Below, piece by piece: positions 55,682-64,000 of a DNA stretch of 64,000 nt; within the stretch, counting starts at the first letter, position 1; each line of letters starts with the position of its first letter. Made by a program: the position numbers and the translations under genes. The notes below the pieces were generated by a model that did no database searches, had not been told where the DNA came from, and saw only the letters and a list, made by a program, of their open reading frames with translations. Source of the stretch: Helianthus annuus (lineage: Eukaryota > Streptophyta > Magnoliopsida > Asterales > Asteraceae). The stretch lies in the NCBI RefSeq assembly GCF_002127325.2, contig NC_035433.2:10454305-10518304 (forward strand), given 5' to 3'.

Positions 55682-56900
55682 CTAATGGTCTCGCTTCTTC
55701 TTCCCCTTTAACAGTTTTGCTAGGCCTTTAAGGAATCCACGATTGTTCTTACGTTCTTGCTCAAAGTCTCGTTCTACCCTATTTAAACAGTGAAGGATTT
55801 CTTCCTGCTCCGGTGGGGAAAAACGTGGCTGCTGCGACGGTTGTTGAACCGGAGGTCTAGTAGGTGCTGGATACCCATGAGCTGCGTATCCTAATCCCTA
55901 AGGATTTCCATAAGGTCCTTCGGGATAGAGCGTTGTAATTGGCCGCTACCAAATATGGGTCGGCGTCAGCATAATTATAGTGAGTGTGAGTCGGCAACTC
56001 AAACGGGTTATATGCCGTGGATCCGGCGTATGCTGGTATCGGGTTATCATAGCCGAATGGTGGCGGAGGTGGTGCAACTGGTGCAGAATTCACCTTTGCA
56101 GGGTGGCTCGAAGGTTCACCCATTTGGGGTTCTTCAGGCAATGGCGGAAAATGACTTGCACTCGAGTGGCGAGGGGTGCTAAAGTGAAATTCCCCTCCTC
56201 GCGTGGACATCCGCGCGCCTGATCTCCTACGCCTTGGCGGATCTGGAGGTGCTTGTTGAACTGGTGGTGGTGGAGGTGGTGGCGTAACTGCCACGAAACG
56301 CGAATCCTCGGAAGGATCCTGCTGCTGCTGGTGAGGTGATGAGTGGTGAGAGGGTGTAAAGTACCACTAGCACTGGTTAAACCTCGCCTGATAACTGTCG
56401 GGACCTTGATAGGGTGTTCCATGAAAGGATGACCCATCAGAGATCTCGATAGGATGGTTGGGAGTACCTCTTGCAGGTTCGATGGGATCCGTGTCCTCGT
56501 CCATATCTACCGCATTATCTTCGGAGAAATGGTCTTCGGGTCCTAAAGGGTTATAACCTATTGGTTCTTGGACATAATCAGCCGGGTTGAATTGGCCTTG
56601 GAAGAAAGGAGTGGGATCGCCATAGGAACGGTGCAAAACAGAACGCTGGAGAGGTATAAACGTAGGTTGAGGGTTACTGGGCTCGTTCTCCGAATTTGGT
56701 CCAAAAGAGTGACGGTTTGAAGGTGTCGAACTGTGTGAGGTAGACCGTCTTGCGGGCTCAAAGAGGTTTCTTCTACGCCTCTGAGGTTCTTCACTCCTTG
56801 TGCTAGAAGGAGCTCGCATATGTGAAGGTCCGGCCTCGTGATCATTGTGAGTAGTGATCGGCCCTTTGCCTCTTCCTCCTCTTCTAATTGCTGGTGGCAT
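55682..56900 (-). pseudogene. gypsy 2 ORF0: proline/serine/arginine-rich protein upstream of gag
   Basis: Same strand as gag, starting at the ATG at 56900 (MPPAIRRGGRGKG). It has Ser/Arg-rich ('RRRRNLFEPARRSTSHSS'), acidic ('DNAVDMDEDTDPIEPARG') and Pro-rich ('VTPPPPPPPVQQAPPDPP', 'VAPPPPPFGYDNPIPAYAG') stretches. The C-terminus, read after frame changes near 55930, has a heptad-like 'QEEILHCLNRVERDFEQE' and a basic end LLKGKKKRDH with stop at 55682. It is broken by an in-frame TAG near 56367, a frameshift near 55930 and another TAG just after. No known catalytic domain; likely an element-encoded accessory or former gag N-terminal protein, disordered and possibly nucleic-acid binding (inference). 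Confidence 0.7.
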
Positions 56901-57058
56901 ATTTCCTGCTTAACAAATTTTTAAATCACAATAAACAATAAAAGACAAACTAGAATAACAATTCGAATTTGTCCTATGTTCTTGTCTAGACTCGAGTATG
57001 TGCAATTGTATCATTGAGATTAAACACATAAGGATAGTGCTTAATTCACTCAACGTTG

Positions 57059-57070
57059 GCTCTGATACCA
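57059..57070 (-). other. Primer binding site, initiator-Met tRNA, gypsy 2
   Basis: The minus strand reads TGGTATCAGAGC, a perfect match to the initiator-Met tRNA 3' complement, 3 nt inside the 5' LTR edge at 57074. Confidence 0.92.
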
Positions 57071-57073
57071 ACC

Positions 57074-57223
57074 TGTCACACCCCGTTTTCCACGTGTTTC
57101 ACCGGTGGGCCCGGTGGGGGATTACCATTACGTAGTTGGCAACAATATAGTCAAACCACACAATATTTAAATGCACAGCGGAAGCATAGAGATAGATATA
57201 TTTCAACTATCGAATGTAATATC
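57074..57223 (-). repeat. 5' LTR of gypsy 2, first 150 bp, cut by gypsy 3
   Basis: Matches 46811-46960 of the left LTR. The remainder of this LTR should reappear beyond the window, after gypsy 3. The last 5 bp (ATATC, 57219-57223) are the expected target duplication. Confidence 0.9.
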
Positions 57224-58071
57224 TGTCACACCCCGACCACGAAGAACATACAAATCGTGGCGGAAACATTGGGGAGTGTTGTAACAGAATCAATTGTTTC
57301 AAATCCATGGCAATTGAAGTTTTGTTTTATTAATCAAACATGAATGTTTACATTGTTTAAACAAGAACCAAAGAGTATATAACATAAATTAACTAGTTCT
57401 TGTCTCGTTTTAAGGCACTAAGGCACAAGTCCGCCTAAGTATGTCTTGACAAGTCCTATGCATCATCTCCTGAAAACACATGTGAAAATAGGTACGTCAG
57501 CATAAAAATGCCTGTGAGATACATTGGTTTTGTGAAAACGGAATTCACGACTTATGTTTGAGAAAATGTTTAGTCATGAACCTCGTATTTTGCTTTGTCT
57601 TGTAAATCATTTGAAAAGCAGTAAGATCAAATGGTATGTATAAATAAGAGAACACTGTATGGTTAAACGGATAACCATGTAAAATGAGTTTGTATAAGAT
57701 GAGTCGTTTGTAAAACAATGTCTTGTGAAAAGTGTGTTATTTGTATAAAATGTCATATGTCTCAAATTGAAATGATTCAAATAACGCTACGATATGTTAA
57801 TACCATACAAACACTTATATATAGGAAGTACCAGCGGCGTATCCACCATGCTTGTATCATATTACACACGCCTCGTTATTTAATCACTTACTCAAACCAA
57901 ACCATCGAGATGAAGTGTTTAACAATCGTGGAAATGTTTATGTATAGTCAAATGTCTATTGTCATATGTAAATCATGTCAACGGATACAACTGGTTTACA
58001 CGGTTCAATGGTTACAAACGGTTCATATAATCAAAAGGTTAAGACGGTTCACATAGTCAAATGGTTACAAC

Positions 58072-58405
58072 GGTTCAAAATGTAGTATAATGTGTTCATA
58101 TGCTGGATGAGCATATGCAACAGAAATGCAATGTGAAACAATGTACTACGTATGCACACAATGGACGTACGTAGCATGAAATGTATTGTAGAGTACAACG
58201 GTTCAAAATGTAGTATAATGTGTTCATATGCTGGATGAGCATATGCAACAAAAATGCAATGTGAAACAATGTACTACGTATGCACACAATGGACATACAT
58301 AGTATGTAATGTAAAGCAATGTACTAAGTACGCACACAATGGGCATACATAGCATGTAATGTATTGTAAAGTGATTTACTAAGTATGTACACAATGGACA
58401 TACAT
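58072..58405. repeat. 128-bp tandem duplication plus ~60-bp subrepeats in the gypsy 3 LTR
   Basis: 'ggttcaaaatgtagtataat' starts at 58072 and again at 58200, followed by near-identical sequence. The part 'aatgtactacgtatgcacac' plus 'aatggacatacatagcatg' then repeats with a shorter period to about 58405. Non-coding. Shorter 'ggttacaacggttca' words precede it (58000-58080). Confidence 0.8.
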
Positions 58406-59448
58406 AGCATAGACGGAATGAAATCATGTACTATATATGTACTATCGAACATAGCAAGTATATGATGTGAAAACCGGAAAGCATGAAAGTAACAGATAGG
58501 CACATGTGTTTCACCCCAAAACAGTTTGGAAAACGGTAAAAGAGGGGTTCAATGTACTCACCTGAGATTGTTTCGGAGTTCTTGTATAATAACCAGATAA
58601 TGCTAGAGATCACGGAATATCAAACGGCACCTAATAGGTAGCTACATTAATATACCGGACCAAAATCAGAAGGATCGGATAGTATGCGGGTTCGTAAACC
58701 AAACGAGTATGGAGACTCGTGTAATATGGTTTAACAAAGCCTACATACTAAAATGAAACCTAACCTAAGTGCTTGCGACCCATTACGACCCGTTTAGGTA
58801 GCTTATGCTACCCTAACGCGTCGTTCGCGTAGAACGCGTTCGGAACGCCTAACATCGCGACCACAAGGTATAACCTCGGAAGGTTATAGCTATGGTCACC
58901 TAATGTGTTTGGTCGGATCCTAATGATCGACCAAATGGGTCGGGTTCGAAAGTATAAGCGATGGTTTAGATCGCTTACCTTACGACCCTATATAAGCACT
59001 AAACTAAAAGTGACGAGCTAAGCATGTTAGAACATGCTTAACTAAGTTTAGAAAACAGGTTTGTCATCAAAACAAACGGCTTTGATGCTCACGAGTAGTT
59101 TGGTTACAAAATACGCAAGAATGCGCATTTTGGCCGAAACTACGACTCGTCACTGAGCCTAGATAACGTGGTAATCAGTAGGTATAGTCACTACGGACTA
59201 TAACCATCGTGATCACGCTCACGTTATGAAGTTCCACGAACTTCTTATTGACCATAGGCTGGTCAATGCAGAAAGTCAACAAAACGTTGACTTTCGGACT
59301 CGAAAAGCGAATAAAAGAAGGAAAGAATACTTACGGAGGGTCCCCGAATGCTAATCTAGATCAAAGAGCTCAGTTATGAAGCAATGGCATCAACTTAGAG
59401 CATTTTGATCAGATTTGTGTGGGTTTTACACCAAAGAGGGGGGGGGGG

Positions 59449-59456
59449 TATTTATA
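59449..59456 (-). promoter_or_regulatory. TATA box of the gypsy 3 LTR promoter
   Basis: The minus strand reads CTATAAATACC, followed by a C-rich run. Its offset from the LTR start is nearly the same as in gypsy 2. Confidence 0.65.
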
Positions 59457-60479
59457 GGAAAAGTAGAGCCGTTAGGATCGTTTCTTGATTTTCGTGCCAC
59501 GATCCTAAGCGTCCACTTGTCAAAATGTTGTGGTTACTGAAAATGGCCCTTGGCTCTTGATTGGGTGAAAGGGCATTGCCCCTTGAACGAACGAAAGGCC
59601 AACTGCAAGTGGATTCAAACATTGAATCTGGTCTGCAAGTCTGACGCGCCCCGCGTTAGGATTTGGGCAATCCTTACGCGCCCCGCCTGAGGGTCACAGT
59701 TCAGAATTTTCAGTTTTAGTCCCTGCACTTCAGAAACATGCAATTTGGCCCATTTTTGGCACGTTTAAGCCCCGTTAACCTCATTTCAAGGCTCTAAGAT
59801 GAAGTTAGAGTGTAGGGGACTTGAAATATGCTCAAAAATATTCCGGATGTCGGTTCGTTTGGTCGTACGATCGCGATGTTCGCTTAATTACGACGGAATG
59901 CACATAAGCGCGAAAGACGATCCAAATGACGCGACGAATGGATTTTTCTCATGCCAAACACTAAGGCATAATATAAGGATGCTTACATAAATTTTTGGAT
60001 GTCCAGATGTATTCAGAACGTAAGTTATACGCGAAAGTGCAAACTTGTGCACTTTTTGACACTTTTAGTCCCTGAATGACCCAAAAGTTTATTTTTGCCA
60101 TACCAAAGCCTTCAAAACTTATTTCTAAGTTATGTAAAGGTTATTTAAGGTATGTTAAGTATATGTTGATGTTCCGGAGTATTTTTCGCATTAAACTGAG
60201 TATGTTTACGCACTAGTTTGCGTATAATTCCCCAGAAAGTGTTGTAGAATTTGAAATTGAACAAGAATTGATATGTGCAAAAGATACACATATTTATACA
60301 AGATACCAAGTATGAAATACAATATTTCATTGGCTTGGTATTTGTTTGATGGTCGCGGTGACACAGGTGTCACAGTCTCCCCTACTTTAGGAAATTTCGT
60401 CCCGAAATTTTTTCGTAGGAGTCTATTTGTGACTCTGCCAAATAACCATCAGCGATATGCAAGGCAAAATCCTGTCATT

Positions 60480-61297
60480 TCCTTAACGGTCATTCCTCAG
60501 AAACGAATATGAACAGACGGAGTCATTTTCCTCAACGAGTATTCTTCAGAAATGGAAATGACGGAATAAGCAAACGGATGTTCATTTCCTCAACGGACAA
60601 ATCTTCAGAAACGAAAAATGAACAGACGGAGTCATTTTCAATGGTTGCTTCATCAGAAATGGAAATGAAGGATTACACAACGGATATTGATTTCCTCAAC
60701 GGATAAATCGTCAGAAACGAACATGAATTAACGGAGTCATCTTCAACGGTTGCTTCATCAGAGTTGGAAATGAAGGATTACACAACGGATATTCATTTCC
60801 CCAACGGATAAATCGTCAGAAACGAAAATGAACTAACGGAGTCATTTTCAACAGTTGCTTCATCAGAGTTGGAAATGAAGGATTACACAACGGATATTCA
60901 TTTCCCCAACGGATAAATCGTCAGAAACGAAAATGAACTAACGGAGTCATTTTCAACGGTTGCTTCATCAGAGTTGGAAATGAAGGATTACACAACGGAT
61001 ATTCATTTCCCCTACGGATAAATCGTCAGAAACGAAAATGAACTAACGGAGCCATTTTCAACGGTTGCTTCATCAGAGTTGGAAATGAAGGATTACACAA
61101 CGGATATTCATTTCCCCAACGGATAAATCGTCAGAAACGAAAATGAACTAACGGAGTCATTTTCAACGGTTGCTTCATCAGAGTTGGAAATGAAGGATTA
61201 CACAACGGATATTCATTTCCCCAACGGATAAATCGTCAGAAACGAAAATGAACTAACGGAGTCATTTTCAACGGTTGCTTCATCAGAGTTGGAAATG
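60480..61297. repeat. 105-bp tandem array inside gypsy 3
   Basis: '(g/a)gttgcttcatcagagttgg' recurs at 60748, 60853, 60958, 61063, 61168 and 61273, exactly 105 bp apart. More diverged copies lie to the left (60644 and before). Each unit is itself two related halves of about 52 bp ('cgtcagaaacgaaaatgaac' and 'catcagagttggaaatgaag'), so the array is a dimeric higher-order repeat. All six frames contain stops, so it is non-coding although 105 is a multiple of three. Confidence 0.9.
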
Positions 61298-62362
61298 AAT
61301 AGGGTTAACTCTAAACACATGACAGAACCTGCTGTGATTTCTGTGCACTAAATTCCATAATTATGTATGCATCCATAATTATGTAATCCCTTGCACAGTC
61401 CGCACAGTTTGTTTTGTAATGTTTTGGGGAAGGATATCAAACTTGTGATGAGGGTGACTAGACTTCCATCGGGTCCTTTTAATTAGATCGACAGGGGATC
61501 TTCTTAGTTAGGCCACCAAGGAGTCCCTTCAGCTATATCATCACATGATATCCCTAACCAGATTTTTTTTTGGATCAATCTGTTTAACTAGACCACACAA
61601 GGGGTCTAATTATGTAGTAGTACTTTATAATCCAAGGGACTTAACTGTAACGTAGAAGTCCATTAAGGATTTTAAGTAATACTTTTGGGTATCCTACGAT
61701 GAATCTCTTGTACAAGGATGTAGGATTCTATGAGGATTTGGATAATATAATTTGGATCACACAACAACACATAAGGGAACACATAAGCACAAAGTCACAT
61801 AATTGTTTAACTTGATTATAATTTGTTATTAGCTTGTTTATCGATTGAATACGGATATGGAAACCTGTCGACGGGCCTCAATGTTCACTGGAATCTATCT
61901 GAGAAGATAAGAAGATCTCCCAAAATTCGATTTTTGATTACAAGGAATCACCACATTCGAATTAAGGTATACAACAATTTAGGACTTACGGGAAATCCTT
62001 AGGTACCCTATTAAGGATTTATAGTGGTACTTTGGGTATTCGTCATGTGTTGTAACTTGCGCCTTGTACTTCGTTTCCTTTGAATAAACGGGTACTTAGG
62101 AATTTCGTGGAAGACGCAAGCGATTATAGAATGGGAGAATTTTGGGGGGTAGTTTGTTCTTCAAGGAATACGGTTTCTTGATTGTCGGTATTGTAAGAGA
62201 TATGTCGTTTATACATGCAACCACAGAAATACATTGCAATGTAAATAAAAATTTATTTATAAACAACGATAACAACGGTTTCTTGGACCTTGACAACAAA
62301 AGAAAATAATACATAAGACGTGATTATTTCTAAACAATGTTGTCTTCTAGTCAGTCAGATGC
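61298..62362. other. Non-coding internal region of gypsy 3 where pol would be expected
   Basis: About 1.07 kb with no protease, RT or integrase motif in any frame. It contains phrases such as 'ccaaggagtcccttcagcta' and 'ggtacccta', but no recognised function. Confidence 0.6.
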
Positions 62363-63469
62363 TCATCCCTGTGCTGGATTTGCATTAGCAAGCTTTGGGC
62401 AATTTCTTCGGAAATGACCCATCTCGCCACAGTTGAAACAAGAGCCTGGTAGAAAACGACCTTGAGCAGGATTGTTGCCAGCTTGGTTTGGTGCAGCTGC
62501 AGCTGGGCAGACTCTTGTTGTATGGCCTATAAGTCCACAAGTTTGGCATTTGCGGCACTGTACATTGGCGTGATGATGGAGGCTACATTGGTTGCACAAG
62601 GGTGCAGTTCCATTGTATGGTTTTCTAGCAGGGGGTTGAGCTGGTTGGTTGGGGACGGCTTGACCATTGTGAGCGACCATGGCGAAGTTCTGAGAAGCCT
62701 TTCGCTTCTTTGACTTCTTAGGAGATTTAGCCTGTTCATCCATGGTTTTTGTTTCCTCGATTGGGTTCGATTCCCCGACCGGTTTCTTGTCACCTTTTCG
62801 GAAAAGTTTACCTTTCCTGATCTTTGATTCAGTCAAGGTTGCAGATAGCTCAATGGCCTGTCTAACTGTAGTAGGGTTGCTACCAGTCACAATGTCTTGT
62901 ATTGAGTCAGGTAGGCCATCAATGTACTTTTCAATTGCCTTATCCAAAGGTGTAACCATATCCGGGCATAACAAACTTAACTCCTCATAACGGTCCGTGT
63001 AGGCTCGATGCTCACCGCTAACTTGCTTAAGATCGTCGAACTCCGTTTCCAAGGCCCTGATCTCGTGACGAGGACAGAATTCCTTCATCATCAGAGCTCG
63101 AAGCTCTTGCCATGTTTGAGCCAGTGCCACATCGGCACCCCTATCTCTCATCACACCATTCCACCATGTCAAAGCTCGTTTCTCAAAGACACTAGATGCG
63201 AATTCTACCTTTCGCTCGTTTGGACATTGAACATGTCTGAAGGTGCTCTCTAAACTTTCGAACCATTGTAGAAGTGCAGTTGCTCCTTGAGACCCAGAAA
63301 ACTTTGATGGCTTAGCCGAGTTGAACGTCTTGAAGTTGCAGGGGGCATTATGGTTGTTGTTGGCTTGGTTCCATTGAGCAAAGAGGTTTGGGAATTGAGC
63401 AGCCATTTGCTGCGCAATGATCTCTGCTAGTTCGGCAGTCGCTATCTGGTTTTCGCGTCGAGGAGGCAT
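62363..63469 (-). CDS. gypsy 3 gag, intact, ending right after two zinc knuckles
   Basis: A 368-residue protein starting at the ATG at 63469 (MPPRRENQIATAELAEIIAQ). Retrotransposon gag core: 'SKFSGSQGATALLQWFESLE', 'ALTWWNGVMRDRG', 'QELRALMMKEFCPRHEIRAL' and 'YEELSLLCPDMVTPLDKAIE'. A basic linker (KKSKKRKASQ) follows. C-terminal Cys/His motifs are CRKCQTCGLIGHTTRVC and CFNCGEMGHFRRNC (the latter a canonical CX2CX4HX4C nucleocapsid knuckle). It stops immediately after ANPAQG, where autonomous relatives continue into protease. There are no internal stops, in contrast to the gag and pol of the two other gypsy elements, suggesting recent activity or selection on gag. It assembles virus-like particles in the cytoplasm in related elements. 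Confidence 0.87.
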   Translation of the reverse strand: MPPRRENQIATAELAEIIAQQMAAQFPNLFAQWNQANNNHNAPCNFKTFNSAKPSKFSGSQGATALLQWFESLESTFRHVQCPNERKVEFASSVFEKRALTWWNGVMRDRGADVALAQTWQELRALMMKEFCPRHEIRALETEFDDLKQVSGEHRAYTDRYEELSLLCPDMVTPLDKAIEKYIDGLPDSIQDIVTGSNPTTVRQAIELSATLTESKIRKGKLFRKGDKKPVGESNPIEETKTMDEQAKSPKKSKKRKASQNFAMVAHNGQAVPNQPAQPPARKPYNGTAPLCNQCSLHHHANVQCRKCQTCGLIGHTTRVCPAAAAPNQAGNNPAQGRFLPGSCFNCGEMGHFRRNCPKLANANPAQG

Positions 63470-64000
63470 TCTAGTAGAGAAACAAGAAAGAAAACAAATG
63501 AAATGGCACTGGGTAAGAATAGGATGTTACAACTACCGGCCATAATCATGGTTGATGGTCATTTGTTTGAATCCACGAAGCAAACAAACGACACCAAGGC
63601 TGAATCAAAGCAAATAGATCCTCATAGTGTATTGCGAAGACATGCTCGCCTATAAGTGGACACTCACCCCAAGAGTTCCCAGGTAAGAGTGACTGGTCCG
63701 ATTATGTGGATTTGTACGAACACTCTAACCTTAGACAGAAAACCCGGGGTACAGGCATTCACTCTTCCAGTTTGCACGTGTTCACACTATTTAGGACCCA
63801 AAACTTTGATGAGAGTTTTGAAAATTCAAAGGGGTTCAAAACCTTATAACAGAGTGTTCAAAACCTTATAACAGAGGGTTCAAAACCTAGTAATCAATCA
63901 TCCTAGAACAGATGATTAGTATTCAAAGCGGTTTTGAAATTTATGTTCATGTTGTGGTCGTCGCCTAAGGATAGGTGACGGTATTGTTTTATGACTAAAC
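63470..64000 (-). other. 5' leader of gypsy 3 (incomplete)
   Basis: Upstream of gag on the element strand. No initiator-tRNA primer site (TGGTATCAGAGC) occurs before the window end, so the 5' LTR lies further right. Short repeats 'gttcaaaacc(t/a)' occur at 63833-63888. Confidence 0.6.

Larger units (their letters stand above)
46811..57223 (-). mobile_element. Ty3-gypsy chromovirus-type element 2 with ORF0, right LTR interrupted by element 3
   Basis: Minus-strand element: 3' LTR 46811-50143, polypurine tract, pol, gag, ORF0, primer site, and the start of the 5' LTR at 57074. The 5' LTR is cut at 57223 by insertion of element 3 (the left LTR continues 'caagtatcac' at the matching point). Pol contains all catalytic domains plus a chromodomain, but has several nonsense and single-base frameshift lesions. 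It inserted into a TA-bordered element after 'tataccaa'. Confidence 0.92.
57224..60374 (-). repeat. 3' LTR of gypsy 3 (3.15 kb)
   Basis: The plus strand starts TGTCACACCCCG and ends GGTGTCACA (TG...CA on the element strand). On the minus strand a TATA box (plus 59449-59456) lies about 920 bp from the LTR start. A GC-rich box pair 'ctgacgcgccccgcgtta' / 'ttacgcgccccgcctgag' (about 59641-59693) sits upstream of it. It contains a 128-bp duplication near 58072-58327 and a run of 11 G at 59439. Confidence 0.85.
57224..64000 (-). mobile_element. Ty3-gypsy element 3 (partial): gag-only, pol absent, nested in the gypsy 2 LTR
   Basis: Minus-strand element whose 3' LTR is 57224-60374. A polypurine tract (complement 'gtctcccctac', 60375-60385) follows, then a 105-bp tandem array, about 1 kb of non-coding DNA and an intact gag. 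No protease, RT, RNase H or integrase lies between gag and the 3' LTR, so it is non-autonomous. The 5' LTR and primer site are outside the window. The layout resembles the TR-GAG or LARD classes of plant non-autonomous LTR elements. Confidence 0.88.

Noticed and set aside
60480..61297. Regularly spaced repeats that might suggest a CRISPR array
   Set aside because: Units are contiguous with no unique spacers, lie inside an LTR retrotransposon and the genome is a plant; it is a satellite-type array.

Overview
This is a plant nuclear DNA window. It has AT-rich intergenic sequence, spliced genes with canonical GT-AG introns, plant-specific transcription factor families (WRKY, AP2/ERF, SBP-box, three-repeat MYB) and dense nested retrotransposons. 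The retroelement repertoire (chromodomain Ty3-gypsy elements with LTRs of 2.7-3.3 kb, a proline-rich extra ORF before gag, and an orphan LINE-type C-terminal domain) looks like what I know from Asteraceae. That taxonomic placement is an inference, not something proven by the sequence. No rRNA, tRNA or organelle gene was recognised.

Only two apparently intact host genes are present. The first is a three-exon WRKY group IId gene on the plus strand (4476-6257). The second is an intronless ERF gene with a C-terminal EAR repression motif on the minus strand (39036-39503). Pieces of two further transcription factor genes, an SBP-box (SPL) gene and an R1R2R3-MYB gene, lie next to each other as fragments at 33.2-35.2 kb, upstream of a Helitron-like 3' terminus at 36294. 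An orphan domain of a non-LTR retroelement sits at 39.8-40.5 kb.

Layout. 1-8.6 kb: WRKY gene surrounded by small inverted-repeat (MITE-like) elements, Helitron-like 3' ends and a local tandem duplication. 8755-15026: complete Ty1-copia element with identical 170-bp LTRs and a 5-bp target duplication, but a damaged coding region. 15093-16382: Mutator-like element with a 9-bp target duplication. 16794-32601: array of four tandem units of about 2.02-2.04 kb, the first interrupted by a minus-strand Ty3-gypsy element (16929-25963) whose right LTR is truncated. 32.6-38.7 kb: gene fragments, two SINE-like elements, microsatellites and a MITE. 39-42.8 kb: ERF gene, LINE-like fragment and AT-rich spacer. 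42.9-46.8 kb: a chain of inverted-repeat elements, each bordered by (TA)n; one is 2.5 kb long and carries an unknown acidic-tailed protein gene and a dispersed AACGCCA motif. 46811-57223: second minus-strand Ty3-gypsy element with ORF0, gag, protease, RT, RNase H, integrase and chromodomain, inactivated by point lesions. 57224-64000 (runs off the window): third Ty3-gypsy element, nested in the right LTR of the second; it has gag and a 105-bp tandem array but no pol.

How the parts work together: the host genes are independent transcription factors. Everything else is a stratified transposon landscape whose nesting gives relative ages: TA-flanked element, then gypsy 2, then gypsy 3; and tandem array, then gypsy 1. 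The most interesting signals are a covarying hairpin next to the polypurine tract of all three gypsy elements, a shared GC-rich palindromic box upstream of the TATA box in two LTR families, the in-phase tandem array, the (TA)n-targeted chain with its unknown gene, and the adjacent SPL and MYB fragments.
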